A stretch of DNA of 64,000 nucleotides from Shimia isoporae (GTDB lineage Bacteria > Pseudomonadota > Alphaproteobacteria > Rhodobacterales > Rhodobacteraceae), in NCBI RefSeq assembly GCF_004346865.1, contig NZ_SMGR01000004.1, forward strand, positions 1-64,000, in the 5' to 3' direction. A model generated the notes under the pieces. That model searched no databases, was not told the origin of the DNA, and saw only the letters and a list, made by a program, of their open reading frames with translations. A program made the position numbers and the translations under genes. This document shows positions 63,229 through 64,000 of the stretch, one piece after another. Numbering within the stretch: position 1 is the stretch's first letter; every line of letters begins with the position of its first letter.

Positions 63229-64000
63229 GTGCGTATCGCGTTGCTTTTTTGTTTTCTGGGATTTCTTTCGGCATGCAGCGAAGTCGTGCATGCCCCAGTC
63301 TACCCGGAAGCCATGAACAGCCCGGCAAAGACGCGTGTTTTCGTTGCCACAAGCCGCGGTCAGGATGCATCCGGTTTCTACGATAGATCACGCAGTACCA
63401 GCCCGACCTATCTTGAAACGACAATTTCGTTGCCTGCTAACCGCCGTCCGGGAGATGCGCCAGCTATTAGCAATCGCCCGGACTTTGCAGAACACTACGT
63501 TGTTGCCGACCAGCGACAGTTCGACTCGGCTGACGAACTTGCCACGGAAATCCGTCGGGCGTCTCGCACGCAAAGCGGCGGCGGTTCAGAGGTCGTGGTA
63601 TTCGTACATGGCTTCTACAATTCCTACGCCCATTCCCTGTTTAGGGTCGCCCAAATCAAACAAGACCTCGGGGTCACAGCTCCCGTTGTCAATTTCAGCT
63701 GGCCCAGCGCGGGCAGAGCGCTGGCGTACAATTACGACAGCGAAAGCGTTCTTTTTGCTCGGGACGATTTGGAGAAACTGCTTTTAGCATTGTCTCGCAA
63801 AGGACCTGATCGGCTTGTTCTTGTCGGGCACAGCCGCGGCTCTCTACTGATCACAGAAGCTCTACGCCAAATGGAGATTCGCAGCCCTGGATGGTCAGAA
63901 CGCAATCTCAGCGGACTTCTGTTCATCGCGCCGGACATGCCCGTCGAAGTTTTCTTAAGAAGCATGGAACAGTTCAAGTCGGTTCCAACGCCGTTCATGA
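63229..64000 (+). CDS. Lipoprotein alpha/beta hydrolase (DUF900-like), 3' end outside window
   Basis: This open frame runs to the window edge. GTG at 63229 gives RIALLFCFLGFLSAC, a lipoprotein signal with the lipobox LSAC, so the protein should be attached to a membrane. The later VVVFVHGFYNSYAHSLFR and VLVGHSRGSLL (nucleophile serine in GHSRG) match the DUF900 subgroup of alpha/beta hydrolases. Substrate unknown. The start lies three bases after the hslU terminator, and GGCGGGA within the stem could serve as its ribosome site. A start at TTG 63163 would place the terminator inside the gene and is less likely. Confidence 0.78.
   Translation, partial: MRIALLFCFLGFLSACSEVVHAPVYPEAMNSPAKTRVFVATSRGQDASGFYDRSRSTSPTYLETTISLPANRRPGDAPAISNRPDFAEHYVVADQRQFDSADELATEIRRASRTQSGGGSEVVVFVHGFYNSYAHSLFRVAQIKQDLGVTAPVVNFSWPSAGRALAYNYDSESVLFARDDLEKLLLALSRKGPDRLVLVGHSRGSLLITEALRQMEIRSPGWSERNLSGLLFIAPDMPVEVFLRSMEQFKSVPTPFM

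Noticed and set aside
1-64000. tRNA or rRNA genes, prophage, CRISPR arrays
   Set aside because: No cloverleaf-like sequence, phage structural genes or regularly spaced direct repeats were seen when reading the gaps; a dedicated search would be needed to be certain.

Overview
The window reads as chromosome of a marine Rhodobacteraceae (Roseobacter-group) alphaproteobacterium. Pointers are the regB / senC-regA redox cluster, the hemD / Mic60-like / HemY-like heme block, the tsaE-amgK-murU-addB-addA-trxA string, the hslV-hslU pair, an alphaproteobacterial AddAB (not RecBCD) system, and a TTAA-N7-TTAAC CtrA-type box. Genes are dense, many overlap by ATGA or TGATG, and perfect GC-rich hairpin terminators separate the units. 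I saw no rRNA, tRNA, CRISPR array or prophage.

Layout. (1) 1-5.0 kb: the last codons of an IS5-family transposase abut a carbamoyltransferase gene cut off after about 112 codons, with a divergent GcvA-like LysR regulator. Next is a three-gene membrane operon (AI-2E permease, HlyD-type fusion protein, DUF2955/FUSC-like permease). (2) 5.2-12.2 kb: a minus-strand polyamine-type ABC importer joined to a crotonase-fold protein and an acyl-CoA ligase, with a divergent TetR gene. (3) 12.5-22.1 kb: accessory genes, namely an FAD oxidoreductase, an exported glutathione peroxidase, an ABC1 kinase, a lysozyme-like exported protein, a darcynin-SDR pair facing a TetR gene, and an SDR-DUF6326-DUF2306 operon facing a LysR gene. 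(4) 22.4-26.4 kb: a fasciclin protein, then a PhnD-like binding protein joined to a hybrid histidine kinase with no transporter genes.

(5) 26.4-33.8 kb: the heme/membrane block on minus, and tsaD-gpsA-YciI-EVE on plus, then small DUF genes. (6) 34.2-39.9 kb: a surface-glycan-like group (DegT aminotransferase family, sulfotransferase, WbqC, Gfo/Idh/MocA) and a second FAD oxidoreductase of the same family as the first. (7) 40.0-46.0 kb: ahcY, a GT8 glycosyltransferase, an HD hydrolase, a GNAT protein, and an Lrp regulator divergent from a leucine-type dehydrogenase. (8) 46.0-50.3 kb: regA, senC, regB, then a PAS-only DivL-like gene preceded by a perfect CtrA-type box. (9) 50.4-64.0 kb: tRNA t6A (tsaE), cell-wall recycling (amgK, murU), DNA repair (addB, addA), trxA, a secretory or glycan hypothetical, hslV-aldo/keto reductase-hslU, and a lipoprotein alpha/beta hydrolase that runs off the end.

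The best candidates for something little described are the PhnD-like protein plus orphan hybrid kinase, the AI-2E/HlyD/DUF2955 operon, the ABC-importer/crotonase/ligase operon whose crotonase lacks one catalytic glutamate, the DegT-sulfotransferase-WbqC group, and the CtrA-box/PAS-only gene. All functions are inferred from sequence reading alone; no database search was run.
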